Source: Alphaproteobacteria bacterium (GTDB lineage Bacteria; Pseudomonadota; Alphaproteobacteria; Caulobacterales; Maricaulaceae). Taken from it: DNA of 64,000 nucleotides. Under the pieces are notes generated by a model, which was not told the DNA's origin, did not search any database, and saw only the letters and a program-made list of their open reading frames with translations. The stretch covers positions 62,001 through 126,000 of the forward strand of contig WGNG01000021.1 of the NCBI GenBank assembly GCA_016124675.1. Reading direction: 5' to 3'. The stretch's first letter is position 1. The number at the start of each line of letters is the position of its first letter. Of this stretch, positions 17,196-26,016 are shown in pieces. The position numbers and the translations under genes are program-made.

Positions 17196-18562
17196 CGCCT
17201 CACCCGTACACGGATCTGCTCAGCAGGGCGCGTCGTAAGGCGGGCGGAGGGGCGCACCTTGTCGCGCGCCAGGACGTCAAAATCAAACTGCTGCGCCAGG
17301 GTCGCCAGAATCAGCACCGCTTCCAGCGTGGCGAACCCGGCTCCGACGCAGGTGTGCGGACCGGAGCCGAAGGGGATGTAGGCGTGGGGGTTTATCTCGG
17401 CCTCCCGGCCAGGCATGAAGCGATCCGGATCGAAATGATCGGGCCGGGGCCAGTATTGCCGGTGGCGCTGCAGCGTCCAGGGCGAAATCATCAGCAGCGC
17501 CCCTTTGCGAACGGCGTAGGGGCCTATTCGCCCTGCCCGCATGGCCACCCGCGGCATGAAGGTGATCGGCGGGTACAGGCGAAGGGTTTCACGAAACACG
17601 CTGCGCGTGAACAGCAATGTGCGCACGGCCTCGAAGCTGAGGGCGCCGCCGCCGGACACGGCGCTGACCTCCCCACGCAACCGAGCCAGGATATCGGGCT
17701 GGATGGCCAGCAGGTAAAACGCCCAGGTGAGCGCGCTGGCCGTGGTTTCATGTCCGGCCAGGAAGAAGACGCCCAGCTGGTCGATCAGCTCCTCTCGGTC
17801 AAAGGGTTGGCCGGTATCGTTGTCGCGCGCCGCGATCACCGCGCTGGCGATGTCGTCAAAGGCGCCGTCCCCGGCCTCCAGATGGGTGTCGATCAAGGCG
17901 CCCAGGTGCTTGCGAATCCGGGTGCAGGCCGCCAGCACATCCGGATCCTGCTGCGCCCTTGTCCAGGCCGGGTCAACGATAAGCCGCCATATCTTCACCT
18001 GAGCGACGCCCCGTTCGAAGATCGAAAAATCTTCAAACACGTCCCGCGAGATCTGGGAGTCGAGCGAAATGGAGAAAACCGTACGGCATATGATGTCGGC
18101 GGTGAGCTCGCTCATGATCTGATCGAGGGAGAGTGTTGCGCCCGTCTCGGCGGCCGCGCCGAGGCGTTCGCAGCAATCCGCCGCTGCCGCCTGCATGGCG
18201 CCGAAAGCCAGGTTGAGGCGCATCTTGGAGAAGGCCGGATCGATCATGGCGCGCTGGCGCCGCCATTTGGGACCGTCCGAAACGAAAATGGAATCGCCGA
18301 TGAGCGGCTCCAGCGCTCCCACCATCAGGTCGCTCTTGGGATAAAGCCCGTCCGTTTCATGGAGAATCTGACGCACCAGGTCGGGATCATTGAAAAGCTT
18401 GATGGAGCGGCGCGAAAAACCGAGCTCGCCGGCCTTCATGGAGAACGCTTCGCCGGGAAGCAGGCTGAGCAGGTCGCCGTCCCCGTGCCATACAGTGCGC
18501 ATCAGCGACAGGATTGCCGGGAGCCGCGAGGGCCGCGGCGGCCTGAAATCTCCTGCTGGCAT
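17177..18562 (-). CDS. cytochrome P450 in the photosynthesis cluster
   Basis: This 461-residue P450 has all key motifs: I-helix oxygen-activation motif AGHETTASALTW, the ExxR motif in FRETLRLYPP, the DHFDPDRFMPGR segment and the haem-binding loop FGSGPHTCVGAGFA with the thiolate Cys. It has no N-terminal membrane anchor, so it is a soluble class I enzyme that needs a ferredoxin, none of which is encoded nearby. A GGAGG lies about nine bases before the ATG. It lies between crtI and bchODI, where other purple bacteria have the carotenoid monooxygenase gene crtA. Carotenoid oxidation is therefore the leading hypothesis, not proven. Its 3' end overlaps the ATP-grasp gene. Confidence 0.92.
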   Translation of the reverse strand: MPAGDFRPPRPSRLPAILSLMRTVWHGDGDLLSLLPGEAFSMKAGELGFSRRSIKLFNDPDLVRQILHETDGLYPKSDLMVGALEPLIGDSIFVSDGPKWRRQRAMIDPAFSKMRLNLAFGAMQAAAADCCERLGAAAETGATLSLDQIMSELTADIICRTVFSISLDSQISRDVFEDFSIFERGVAQVKIWRLIVDPAWTRAQQDPDVLAACTRIRKHLGALIDTHLEAGDGAFDDIASAVIAARDNDTGQPFDREELIDQLGVFFLAGHETTASALTWAFYLLAIQPDILARLRGEVSAVSGGGALSFEAVRTLLFTRSVFRETLRLYPPITFMPRVAMRAGRIGPYAVRKGALLMISPWTLQRHRQYWPRPDHFDPDRFMPGREAEINPHAYIPFGSGPHTCVGAGFATLEAVLILATLAQQFDFDVLARDKVRPSARLTTRPAEQIRVRVRRHNAAA

Positions 18563-18614
18563 GCCTGTCGCCTCCGTCCAGATACGAACATTTCAACCGG
18601 GTGGTGCTAAATCC

Positions 18615-19376
18615 ATGTCTGCACATGACATCTTCGTTGTCTTCATCGTCCTTCACATCATCACGGGCGCGCCGGGCCTGATCGCCTTCTGGGTGCCCGT
18701 CGCCGCCCGTAAGGGCGGCAGGCTTCATCGCCTGTCGGGCCGGTTTTTCGCCATCGCGATGCTCATAACCGCGCTGGCCGCGACCAGCATGTCAAGCCTG
18801 ACCTTGTGGCAGCCCATGGAGACCCACCCCCACCTGGCCGAGCATGCGGAGTTTTCCGATCCCGCCCTGGTGCGGGGGATATTTGGCTGGATGATGCTTT
18901 ACCTGTCCATCCTGACCATCAATCTGGCCTGGTATGGCTGGCGGGCCGCCGTCAACAAGCATGATCACGCGCGCAATCGCGACTGGGTCAACGGCGTGCT
19001 GCAACTGGCCTTGCTTGTCGCGTCCGTCCAGTGCGCCCTGCAGGGGTTCGGTCTGGGTCAGCCGATGATGATCGGGATGTCGCTGGTGGGATTCGCCACT
19101 GTAGGCACAAATCTCTGGTTTCTTCTCAGGAGAAGCCCCGGCCCGGTCGAGTGGTTGCTGGAACACATAAAGGCCATCGTCGGAACGGGGATATCGGTCT
19201 ATACGGCCTTCTTTGCCTTTGGCGCCGTGCGGCTGGTTCCCGAACTGGCGCTTGCCCCTGTGCTCTGGGCCGTGCCCTTGCTGATCGGGCTGGGCCTGAT
19301 CCTGTACTACCGCCGCCAGGTCAGCCGCCGGTTCAGGGCCGGCCACGCATCAAGACTGGCGCCGCACGCACATTGA
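18615..19376 (+). CDS. polytopic membrane protein, DUF2306-like
   Basis: This 253-residue protein has about seven hydrophobic segments. The start MSAHDIFVVFIVLHIITGAPG and the region GRLHRLSGRFFAIAMLITALAA, with a His at the end of a helix, are typical of DUF2306-like membrane proteins, which resemble small haem-b-like bundles. The start at 18615 is 52 bp from the divergent P450 start. The function is unknown. A partnership with the P450 is suggested by the shared promoter region only. It ends 14 bp before the convergent DUF3422 gene. Confidence 0.7.
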   Translation: MSAHDIFVVFIVLHIITGAPGLIAFWVPVAARKGGRLHRLSGRFFAIAMLITALAATSMSSLTLWQPMETHPHLAEHAEFSDPALVRGIFGWMMLYLSILTINLAWYGWRAAVNKHDHARNRDWVNGVLQLALLVASVQCALQGFGLGQPMMIGMSLVGFATVGTNLWFLLRRSPGPVEWLLEHIKAIVGTGISVYTAFFAFGAVRLVPELALAPVLWAVPLLIGLGLILYYRRQVSRRFRAGHASRLAPHAH

Positions 19377-19390
19377 GCGGCTCCAGCGCG

Positions 19391-20695
19391 TCAATCCTCC
19401 TGCACCGACTTGCCGAACCCGCCGCGCACGCGCCGCAGGCCCAGAATCAGCGCCAGCGCGACCAGGGGAACGGCGGCGGCGGTGATGATGGCCGCGTCCA
19501 GCGGCAGGCCGAGCACCTCGGTGCCCTTGGCGAAATAGGCGATCAGCCCGACCAGGTAATAGGTGATGGCGGCGATCGAGAGACCTTCCACCGTGCGCTG
19601 CAGGCGCAGCTGGATCTTGGCGCGCCGCGCCATGGCGGCGAGAAGCTTGCGGTTGTCCTGCTGCTGGGTCAGGGCGACGCGGGTGGACAGCAATTGCGTC
19701 ACCCGCGCCAGGTGCTCCGACATGGACTCCAGCCGGTCGGAGACGGCGTCGAGCGTGCTCATCGCGGGCGCAAGGCGGCGCTCCACGAACTCGGCGAAGG
19801 TTTGCAGGCCTTCCAGGCGCTCCTCGCGCAGCTCCTCGATGCGCGCCTGGACGATGCCGTAATAGGCCGCCGAAGCGCCGAACCGGTAGCGGTGCTGGGA
19901 GTGCCGGCGTTCAATGTCCGACTGCAGGCGCGTGATCCGGTCGAGAAGCTTGCTTTCGTCGGAGCGCACATCATCGGCCATTTCATGGGTGATGGCCGCC
20001 AGCTCCTGCTCGCGCGCGGTCATGATCCGTCCCAGATCGCGCGCGGCGGGCAGGCCGAGCAGCGCCATCATGCGGTAGGTGTCCATCTCCAGGAGGCTGC
20101 GCATCAGGCGGCCGGCCTGGATCGGCGACAGGCTGCGATTGCGGATGAGATAGCGGTTGAACCCGTCGCCATGGGCGCGGAAGCTGGTCAGCGCCACGGC
20201 GCCGCCGGACGCAAGCCTCGAGCCGACGAGCTCGGCGTCGCCGAACAGATGCCGGGCCAGCTCGTCATCGCCTGCCGCGTCATCGGGCGTGTTCACCATC
20301 AGGACATGGGCGGCGAAAATCACCTGGCCCGGCAGGCCGGCGAGCCAGTCGGCGGGCGCCTCCGCGATGGGCGGATTGTCGAAGGGCGAGCGCACATCGC
20401 CGTTCTGGCGGATGAAGGTGTAGCGGGTGAACTCGGTATGGCGCTCCCAGATCACGCGCACGGGACCGAGATGCGCATTGTAATGATTGGCGCCGTCGGC
20501 AGGCAGGGCGGCGCTGAAGCGCGCCGCCAGCGCGGCGATGGCCGCGCGGTCGGCGGCCTGCTCCTCCGGGCCGGTGTAGAGCACCAGATAGGATGCGCTC
20601 AAAGGCGCAGTGAGCGCCTGGGGCGGGCGGGCGTGAACCTCCTCGCTCAGTTCAACCCGGCGCGGATGGTTGGCAGGCAAGGTGAGGGCAGGCAT
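19391..20695 (-). CDS. DUF3422 family membrane protein in the bchIDO operon
   Basis: This 434-residue protein matches the DUF3422 family layout. It begins with HPRRVELSEEVHARPP, has a soluble domain with the YTFIRQNGDVRSPFDNPP segment, then a long helical stretch rich in Arg, Glu and Leu (about residues 235-350) and two C-terminal membrane helices (ITYYLVGLIAYFAKG and a second before the tail). The family has no established function. The start overlaps the bchO stop by one base, so it is the last gene of the bchI-bchD-bchO unit and probably shares its regulation. Confidence 0.8.
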   Translation of the reverse strand: MPALTLPANHPRRVELSEEVHARPPQALTAPLSASYLVLYTGPEEQAADRAAIAALAARFSAALPADGANHYNAHLGPVRVIWERHTEFTRYTFIRQNGDVRSPFDNPPIAEAPADWLAGLPGQVIFAAHVLMVNTPDDAAGDDELARHLFGDAELVGSRLASGGAVALTSFRAHGDGFNRYLIRNRSLSPIQAGRLMRSLLEMDTYRMMALLGLPAARDLGRIMTAREQELAAITHEMADDVRSDESKLLDRITRLQSDIERRHSQHRYRFGASAAYYGIVQARIEELREERLEGLQTFAEFVERRLAPAMSTLDAVSDRLESMSEHLARVTQLLSTRVALTQQQDNRKLLAAMARRAKIQLRLQRTVEGLSIAAITYYLVGLIAYFAKGTEVLGLPLDAAIITAAAVPLVALALILGLRRVRGGFGKSVQED

Positions 20696-21597
20696 CAGTT
20701 TCCTCCGGCCAGGCGGTGCGCTGGCTCACGGACCCTTGTATCAAGCCCGGCGGCTTGCGCCGCAAGCCGTATGATGCCGGCGGCGCGGACAGGGTCTTCT
20801 TCATGGGCGAGATGGCCAAGGCCGGGCAGGCGGATCGCCTGACACCCGGGAATGCGGCGCGCCGCGGCCCAGGCGTCCTGCGCGGGCGTGGCGCGGTCGT
20901 TCTCTCCCAGCACCACGGTCACGGAGGCCGTCACCCGGCACAGATCGGCCAGAAGCGGGCGCAGCTTCCAGTGCGCCATCAGGCGCAGCGTCCCCGCGAT
21001 GTGGCCGGGCTGCCGCAGCAACTGGCGATACAGCGCCACGCCGGACGCGTCTAGATGCGAGCCGGTGCGCGCCATGAGGCGGGCGATGCTCTGGTCATTG
21101 GCGCGCATCGCCACGAGGCGCGGGGTGAGCGGGTTGAGCATGGCGAGCCGCGCCATTTTCGAGGCGAGCCCGTCAGCCGCGCCGCCATAGGGCTGCAGCG
21201 CCGGCGCAAAACCGATGAGCGCACGCGGCCGGATCAGTCCGTCGAGCGTCATGCGCAGCGCGACAGCCGCGCCGGCCGAATGGCCCGCGGCGATGGCGGG
21301 GGCCACGCCGATGCGCGCCAGAAGCGCGCCGAGCGCCTGGGCGACCAGGGGCAGTTCGGGCGCCTCCATGGGGCCGGAGAATCCGTGGCCGGGCAGGTCG
21401 GCCATGACGATGGTGAACTCGCTGGCGAGGGCGCGCGCCAGGTGCTCGAACGAGTGGGTTGACGCCCCGGCGCCGTGAATGAGCAGCAGGGCCGGCCCCG
21501 AGCCGAAGCGCTGGACATGCCAGCTCACCCCGCCAGCGGACACGATCTCGCTGGCGTCGCGCCAGGGCCAGTCAGCCGGGATGCGCGCCAGCGTCAT
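20695..21597 (-). CDS. bchO: magnesium-chelatase-associated alpha/beta hydrolase BchO
   Basis: This 300-residue alpha/beta hydrolase follows bchD with an ATGA overlap. It shows the oxyanion segment LLIHGAGAST, the nucleophile elbow AAGHSAGAAVALR and the catalytic His in LPGLGHLAHEEDP; an Asp in VLGENDRATP completes the likely triad. BchO is consistently linked to bchID in purple bacteria and is thought to help magnesium insertion into protoporphyrin IX, though its reaction is not established. Confidence 0.92.
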   Translation of the reverse strand: MTLARIPADWPWRDASEIVSAGGVSWHVQRFGSGPALLLIHGAGASTHSFEHLARALASEFTIVMADLPGHGFSGPMEAPELPLVAQALGALLARIGVAPAIAAGHSAGAAVALRMTLDGLIRPRALIGFAPALQPYGGAADGLASKMARLAMLNPLTPRLVAMRANDQSIARLMARTGSHLDASGVALYRQLLRQPGHIAGTLRLMAHWKLRPLLADLCRVTASVTVVLGENDRATPAQDAWAAARRIPGCQAIRLPGLGHLAHEEDPVRAAGIIRLAAQAAGLDTRVREPAHRLAGGN

Positions 21598-23342
21598 GCG
21601 GCCGCCTTTCGCGCCAGATCGGCGAGCGCGCCGGGATTGCCTGCGGGCAGCCGCACATAGCGCGCGGCCATGGCCTGCGCGACCGAGCGGGCAGTGTCCG
21701 CGCCGCGCCTGGATACGTCGACGATGATGGCGCCATGGCCCGCCGCGCGCAGGCGCCTTGCCGCGTCATGCGCTTCGGCCTGGGCGATGTCGCGCCCGCT
21801 GGTTCCGGCGCGCGTGACATTGGCCGCGCCGTCCGTGAGGAAGACCAGCGTCACGGTGCGCCCCTGACGCGCGGCGCCGTGGGCGAGCGCTTCGGCCGCG
21901 TCGATCGCGGTGGCCAGCGGCGTGCCGCCGCCGCCAGGCAGGGCGGCGAGGCTTTTCTTGGCGCGGGTGAGCGAGCGGGTTGGCGGAAGCAGGGTCTCGG
22001 CGGTGCTGCCGCGAAAGGCGATGAGCGCCACCTGGTCGCGCCGCACATATGATTCCGCCAGCATCAGCTCCACCGCGCCCTTGGCTTCGGCCAGGCGGTT
22101 CAGCGCCAGGGAGCCTGACGCGTCCACGACGAAGATCGTCAGCGTCTCGGCCTTCTGCTTGAAATGCTTGATGCGGAAATCCTCACGGCGGACCTCCAGC
22201 GCCGGACCGGATTTCAGCCGGTCCCAGCCGCGCCGGCGCATGCGGCCCCAGGGCGCAGCGGCGCGCAGCGTCGCCAGCACGTCAAGCTTGCGCCCCTCGC
22301 CCGGATCGCCGCGGCGCGTGCCGGCGGGACGTCCACGCTGGCCGCTCCTGCGCGTGGCGCCCGCCCGACCGCCTGCGCCGGAGCCGCGCGGCGGGGCGCC
22401 GGCTTCCAGCCGCGCCAGCAAGCCCGCAGGCATGGCGGCCTTCGCGGCCTCGGTGGTGATTTCGGTCAGATCGTCGGGCGTCTGAACCGTGTCGGGATCC
22501 GGGTCAGGCTCGTGATTGTCGTGCTGCGCGTCCTGATCCTGCGGCGGGGCGTCAGGCGGCTCGCCGGGCGCGGGATCGTCCTCAGCCTGGTCCTGATGGG
22601 GCAGGTGCAGGGCGCGCGGCGCCAGCACCAGCCGGGCCGCCAGCGCAGCCTGCGCCTCGCCGATCTCATCCAGCCCGTCCAGCGCCGCCGCGGCGCGCGC
22701 GGCGCGCAGCGCCAGAAGCGGCGGGCGCAGGGAGGTGATCCCCAAGGCGGCGGCGGTCCGGGTCAGCGCGCGGTCAGCATCGCCGTTCTCGACATAGGGC
22801 AGGCGCACGCGCGCCATCGCCACGGCCTCGCGGTCATGCTCCGCCTGGGCTTCGCTCAGATCGCTCAAGGCCACGCCCGACAGATCGAGATGGAAGGCGA
22901 GGCGTTCGGTCAGCGCGCCGGGCGCGCCGTCATCGGGGTCCGCGCTTTCATCCAGCGCGATGATCATCGGCGCCGGGGCGGCGTCGAGCGCCAGGGCGAG
23001 GCGCGCCGCCAGCCCGGCCCCGGCGCGTTCGGCCATGGCCAGCACGCCGACACCGTTCCTGATGTCATCGAGCAAGCCTGCGCGATGCACGGCGCGCCCG
23101 GCTTTCAAGGTCCCGGCGAGATCGACGCCGCCCAGCAGCGCTTCGTCGCCGACCCCTGCCGGGATGCGCCGCCAGGGCGCGGCTTCGTTGACAAGGTTGC
23201 GCAAGGCCTCCAGCCAGGCGTCGCGCGCCGGGCCGGCGCGGGCCTTGAGCATGGCGCCGCCAAGTCCGGGATCGACCGCCAGCAGCGCGGCGGCCAGGCG
23301 CGCCTGCGCCCAGCCGCCCCGCGTATCGGCGGGCGCGCTCAC
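21594..23342 (-). CDS. bchD: magnesium chelatase subunit D
   Basis: This 582-residue protein is the AAA+-plus-integrin-I subunit of Mg-chelatase, which works with BchI and BchH to insert magnesium into protoporphyrin IX. An ATPase-like N-terminal half with degenerate nucleotide motifs is followed by an acidic Pro/Asp/Gln-rich linker (about residues 250-300), a basic Gly/Arg segment and a C-terminal von Willebrand A domain with the MIDAS motif in FVVDASGSLALNR and a FLTDGAANV strand. It overlaps bchI upstream and bchO downstream, each as ATGA. Confidence 0.96.
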   Translation of the reverse strand: MSAPADTRGGWAQARLAAALLAVDPGLGGAMLKARAGPARDAWLEALRNLVNEAAPWRRIPAGVGDEALLGGVDLAGTLKAGRAVHRAGLLDDIRNGVGVLAMAERAGAGLAARLALALDAAPAPMIIALDESADPDDGAPGALTERLAFHLDLSGVALSDLSEAQAEHDREAVAMARVRLPYVENGDADRALTRTAAALGITSLRPPLLALRAARAAAALDGLDEIGEAQAALAARLVLAPRALHLPHQDQAEDDPAPGEPPDAPPQDQDAQHDNHEPDPDPDTVQTPDDLTEITTEAAKAAMPAGLLARLEAGAPPRGSGAGGRAGATRRSGQRGRPAGTRRGDPGEGRKLDVLATLRAAAPWGRMRRRGWDRLKSGPALEVRREDFRIKHFKQKAETLTIFVVDASGSLALNRLAEAKGAVELMLAESYVRRDQVALIAFRGSTAETLLPPTRSLTRAKKSLAALPGGGGTPLATAIDAAEALAHGAARQGRTVTLVFLTDGAANVTRAGTSGRDIAQAEAHDAARRLRAAGHGAIIVDVSRRGADTARSVAQAMAARYVRLPAGNPGALADLARKAAA

Positions 23343-24346
23343 GCGGCGAAGGCCTCGGCGAGCCCGCGTTCAATGCGGACCGACGAGCCGGCCTCGTCGA
23401 GGGGATCGCGGCGCAAGCGGTGGCGCAGGGCGGCCGGCGCCACGGCGCGCAAATGCTCCAGCGACATCGCCGCGCAGCCTTCAAGGGCGGCTTGCGCGCG
23501 GGCGGCGCGGATGAGGGTGAGTTCGCCGCGCAGGCCGTCGGCGCCCAGAGCCATGCAGATTTCCGAGGCGCGCCGCAGCACTGCGTCGGTCGTTTCGATT
23601 TTCGCCACCAGTGTCTGGGCCTTGGCGATGCGCGCGCGCAGCTCGCCGACCGCCTCCTCCCAGCGCGCGCAGAAGGCCACGGGATCGCGCTCGAAAGCAT
23701 CGCGCCGCCGCACCACTTCGATGCGGTCCTCGATATCGCGCGGGGTGGAGACTTCAACCGACAGGCCGAACCGGTCGAGCAATTGCGGGCGCAGCTCGCC
23801 TTCCTCCGGGTTGCCGCTGCCCACCAGCACGAATTTGGCCGGATGGCGCACGCTCAGCCCGTCGCGCTCGACCACGTTTTCGCCCGTGGCCGCCACGTCC
23901 AGCAGCAGATCGACGATGTGATCCTCCAGAAGATTGACCTCGTCGATATAGAGAAAACCCCGATTGGCGCGCGCCAGCAAGCCCGGCTCGAACGCCTTTT
24001 CGCCCTTGCGCAGCGCCTTTTCGATGTCGAGCGCGCCCACTACCCGGTCCTCGGTCACGCCCAGCGGCAGATCGACCACGGGCGTGGGCTTGCGCACCTG
24101 ATGTCCGCGCGCCCTGGCGTCGCCGCCAATCGGATCGGAGCCCGGCGCGCTGTTATAGGGGCAGTGCTCGTAGGTCTCGATCTCGGGCAGAAGGCCGGCC
24201 AGAGCGCGCACGGCGGTGGATTTGGCGGTGCCGCGATCGCCGAAGATCAGCACCCCGCCGACCCTCGGCTCGACGCAAGCGATCAGCAGGGCCTGCTTCA
24301 TCTCTTCCTGCCCGACAATGGCGGGGAAGGGAAAGTTCAGTGTCAT
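23339..24346 (-). CDS. bchI: magnesium chelatase ATPase subunit I
   Basis: This 335-residue AAA+ ATPase has FPFPAIVGQEEMKQALLIA at its start, the Walker A loop LIFGDRGTAKSTAVRAL, a Walker B region in GFLYIDEVNLLEDHIVDLLLD and sensor motif LVGSGNPEEGELRPQLLDRFG. The start at 24346 (MTLNFPFP) is chosen over much longer in-frame extensions because the family begins there. A PpsR-type box lies 31 bp upstream. It leads the bchI-bchD-bchO-DUF3422 operon. Confidence 0.97.
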   Translation of the reverse strand: MTLNFPFPAIVGQEEMKQALLIACVEPRVGGVLIFGDRGTAKSTAVRALAGLLPEIETYEHCPYNSAPGSDPIGGDARARGHQVRKPTPVVDLPLGVTEDRVVGALDIEKALRKGEKAFEPGLLARANRGFLYIDEVNLLEDHIVDLLLDVAATGENVVERDGLSVRHPAKFVLVGSGNPEEGELRPQLLDRFGLSVEVSTPRDIEDRIEVVRRRDAFERDPVAFCARWEEAVGELRARIAKAQTLVAKIETTDAVLRRASEICMALGADGLRGELTLIRAARAQAALEGCAAMSLEHLRAVAPAALRHRLRRDPLDEAGSSVRIERGLAEAFAA

Positions 24347-24377
24347 GGAGGCGCCTCGGTTCGTCACAAGCGTGAAG

Positions 24378-24395
24378 TGTCTAGCAAATTGGACA
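24378..24395 (-). promoter_or_regulatory. PpsR/CrtJ-type operator upstream of bchI
   Basis: A third TGT-N12-ACA box (TGT, CTAGCAAATTGG, ACA on the plus strand) lies 31 bp upstream of the bchI start. An eight-T run follows at 24405-24412. The box should place bchI, bchD, bchO and the DUF3422 gene under the same oxygen/light repression as bchC and crtE/crtD. Confidence 0.85.
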
Positions 24396-24546
24396 CTCGC
24401 ACAATTTTTTTCGTCTGGCACCGCCGTCCGTGACGTTTTTCCACCGTGGCGCTGACCGCGCTTGCGCGCGTCCGGGGCGGGCGCACCAGGGCTTGACCCT
24501 GGCACCCAACGCCATGATCCTCGCGCATCATCAAGGGGCGGAGATC

Positions 24547-25962
24547 ATGAGCAGGCTTATTCTCGGCGCGGCCGGTATTGCGATTGCGGCGATCGGCGCA
24601 GGCGCGATTTACGTCAATACATCGGCTCTGGGCCGGATCTATCTGCCCAGCGGAACCGGCATCACCGCCAAGCAGGTGTGTTCGCTGGTGTTCGTGTCGG
24701 GCCTTGATCGGCAGCGGGCCCAGGCGCTCTACACCGATCCCTTGCTCGGGCCCGCCCTGCCGCTGGTCAGCGTGAGCGTGAACGAGGCCGCCCGCGAGGC
24801 GCAGGCGAGCGTGCTCGGCCTCGCCTGGCGCCAGCGCGCGGTTTACCGCGAGGGCCTGGGCTGCACGCTGGTGCATGGATCGGGCGCGTTCGACGCGGCC
24901 CTCGCCCTGCCCGCCCGGCCCGCGGACACGGCGCAGCCTGACGCCGCCCACCGGGAGGCTCATTTCGACGCTGCGGCGCTGGACGCAGCCCTTGACGGCG
25001 CCTTCACCGGGGATGGCCGCAACACGCTGGCGGTCGTGGTGATGCATCAGGGCCGGATCGTCGCCGAACGCTATGCCGACGGGATCACCCACGAGACGGC
25101 GCTGCACGGCTGGTCGATGACCAAATCGCTGGCGGCGACCATGGCGGGCGTGCTCGTCCAGCGCGGCCTCATCGACATTCACGCACCGGGCCAGGTTTCC
25201 GCGCTCGCCGCCGCCGGCCGGCCGGAGATCACGGTCGATCATCTCCTGCGCATGACGGGCGGGCTCGCCGGGTATGAAGGCAATGACGGCACGGACCCCA
25301 CGTCTGAGATGCTGTTCACGCAAAGCGACATGGCGATGTTCGCAGCGACGCGCGAACAGATCGCCGCTCCGGGAGAGCGGTGGGACTATCAGTCGGGCAA
25401 CACGATTCTCGCCGGCTCTGCGCTGGAGCCGTATCTGGGCGATACGCCTGCTGACGAGATCGCGACCATCCGCGAATGGCTGTTCGAGCCGCTGTCGATG
25501 AACACGGCCATTCTTGAAGCGGACGAGTCCGGGACCCAGAAATGGTCCAGCTACATGTACGCCAGCGCCCGCGACTGGGCGCGGCTGGGCCAGCTCTATC
25601 TCAATGGCGGGCGCGCGCCGGACGGCACACAGATCATTCCGGAAAGCTGGGCGGACTATGTGTCCGAACCGACGCCCGGCTCGGACGGCCATTATGGATC
25701 GGGCTTCTGGATGTTCGAGTCCGACCTGCCAGACGGCCATATGAGCATGAACGGGTTCCAGGGCCAGTTCGCGTTCATCATTCCGGGGGAAGACCTGGTG
25801 GTGGTGCGCCTGGGCGCCACCAATTCCCGGAGCACCGGCGCGCTCGATCTCGCCCTGGCGGTGGTGGCGGCGCGGCGTGCGTCCGCGCCGACGGACCCCG
25901 TGCCGGAAGGCGATGGCGAGGCCAGCGAGCCGGCTGAGCCGGATGCGCCCGGCGCGCCGTGA
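24547..25962 (+). CDS. beta-lactamase-family serine hydrolase, membrane anchored
   Basis: This 471-residue protein starts with a signal-anchor helix (MSRLILGAAGIAIAAIGAGA) behind a GGGGCGGAG ribosome site. The class C beta-lactamase/penicillin-binding fold is shown by the SxxK motif in GWSMTKSLAA (catalytic Ser and Lys) and the YQSGN element (the YxN motif). Such proteins are esterases, D-aminopeptidases or 6-aminohexanoate-dimer-hydrolase-like enzymes; substrate cannot be assigned. The final 40 or so residues are Pro/Glu/Ala-rich and likely disordered. It is divergent from bchI but does not belong to the photosynthesis set by family. Confidence 0.85.
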   Translation: MSRLILGAAGIAIAAIGAGAIYVNTSALGRIYLPSGTGITAKQVCSLVFVSGLDRQRAQALYTDPLLGPALPLVSVSVNEAAREAQASVLGLAWRQRAVYREGLGCTLVHGSGAFDAALALPARPADTAQPDAAHREAHFDAAALDAALDGAFTGDGRNTLAVVVMHQGRIVAERYADGITHETALHGWSMTKSLAATMAGVLVQRGLIDIHAPGQVSALAAAGRPEITVDHLLRMTGGLAGYEGNDGTDPTSEMLFTQSDMAMFAATREQIAAPGERWDYQSGNTILAGSALEPYLGDTPADEIATIREWLFEPLSMNTAILEADESGTQKWSSYMYASARDWARLGQLYLNGGRAPDGTQIIPESWADYVSEPTPGSDGHYGSGFWMFESDLPDGHMSMNGFQGQFAFIIPGEDLVVVRLGATNSRSTGALDLALAVVAARRASAPTDPVPEGDGEASEPAEPDAPGAP

Positions 25963-26016
25963 TCACGGGTTTGCAGGCGCTTTGCGGACGGCGGCGTCTG
26001 GGCGCCTGTCCCTTGC

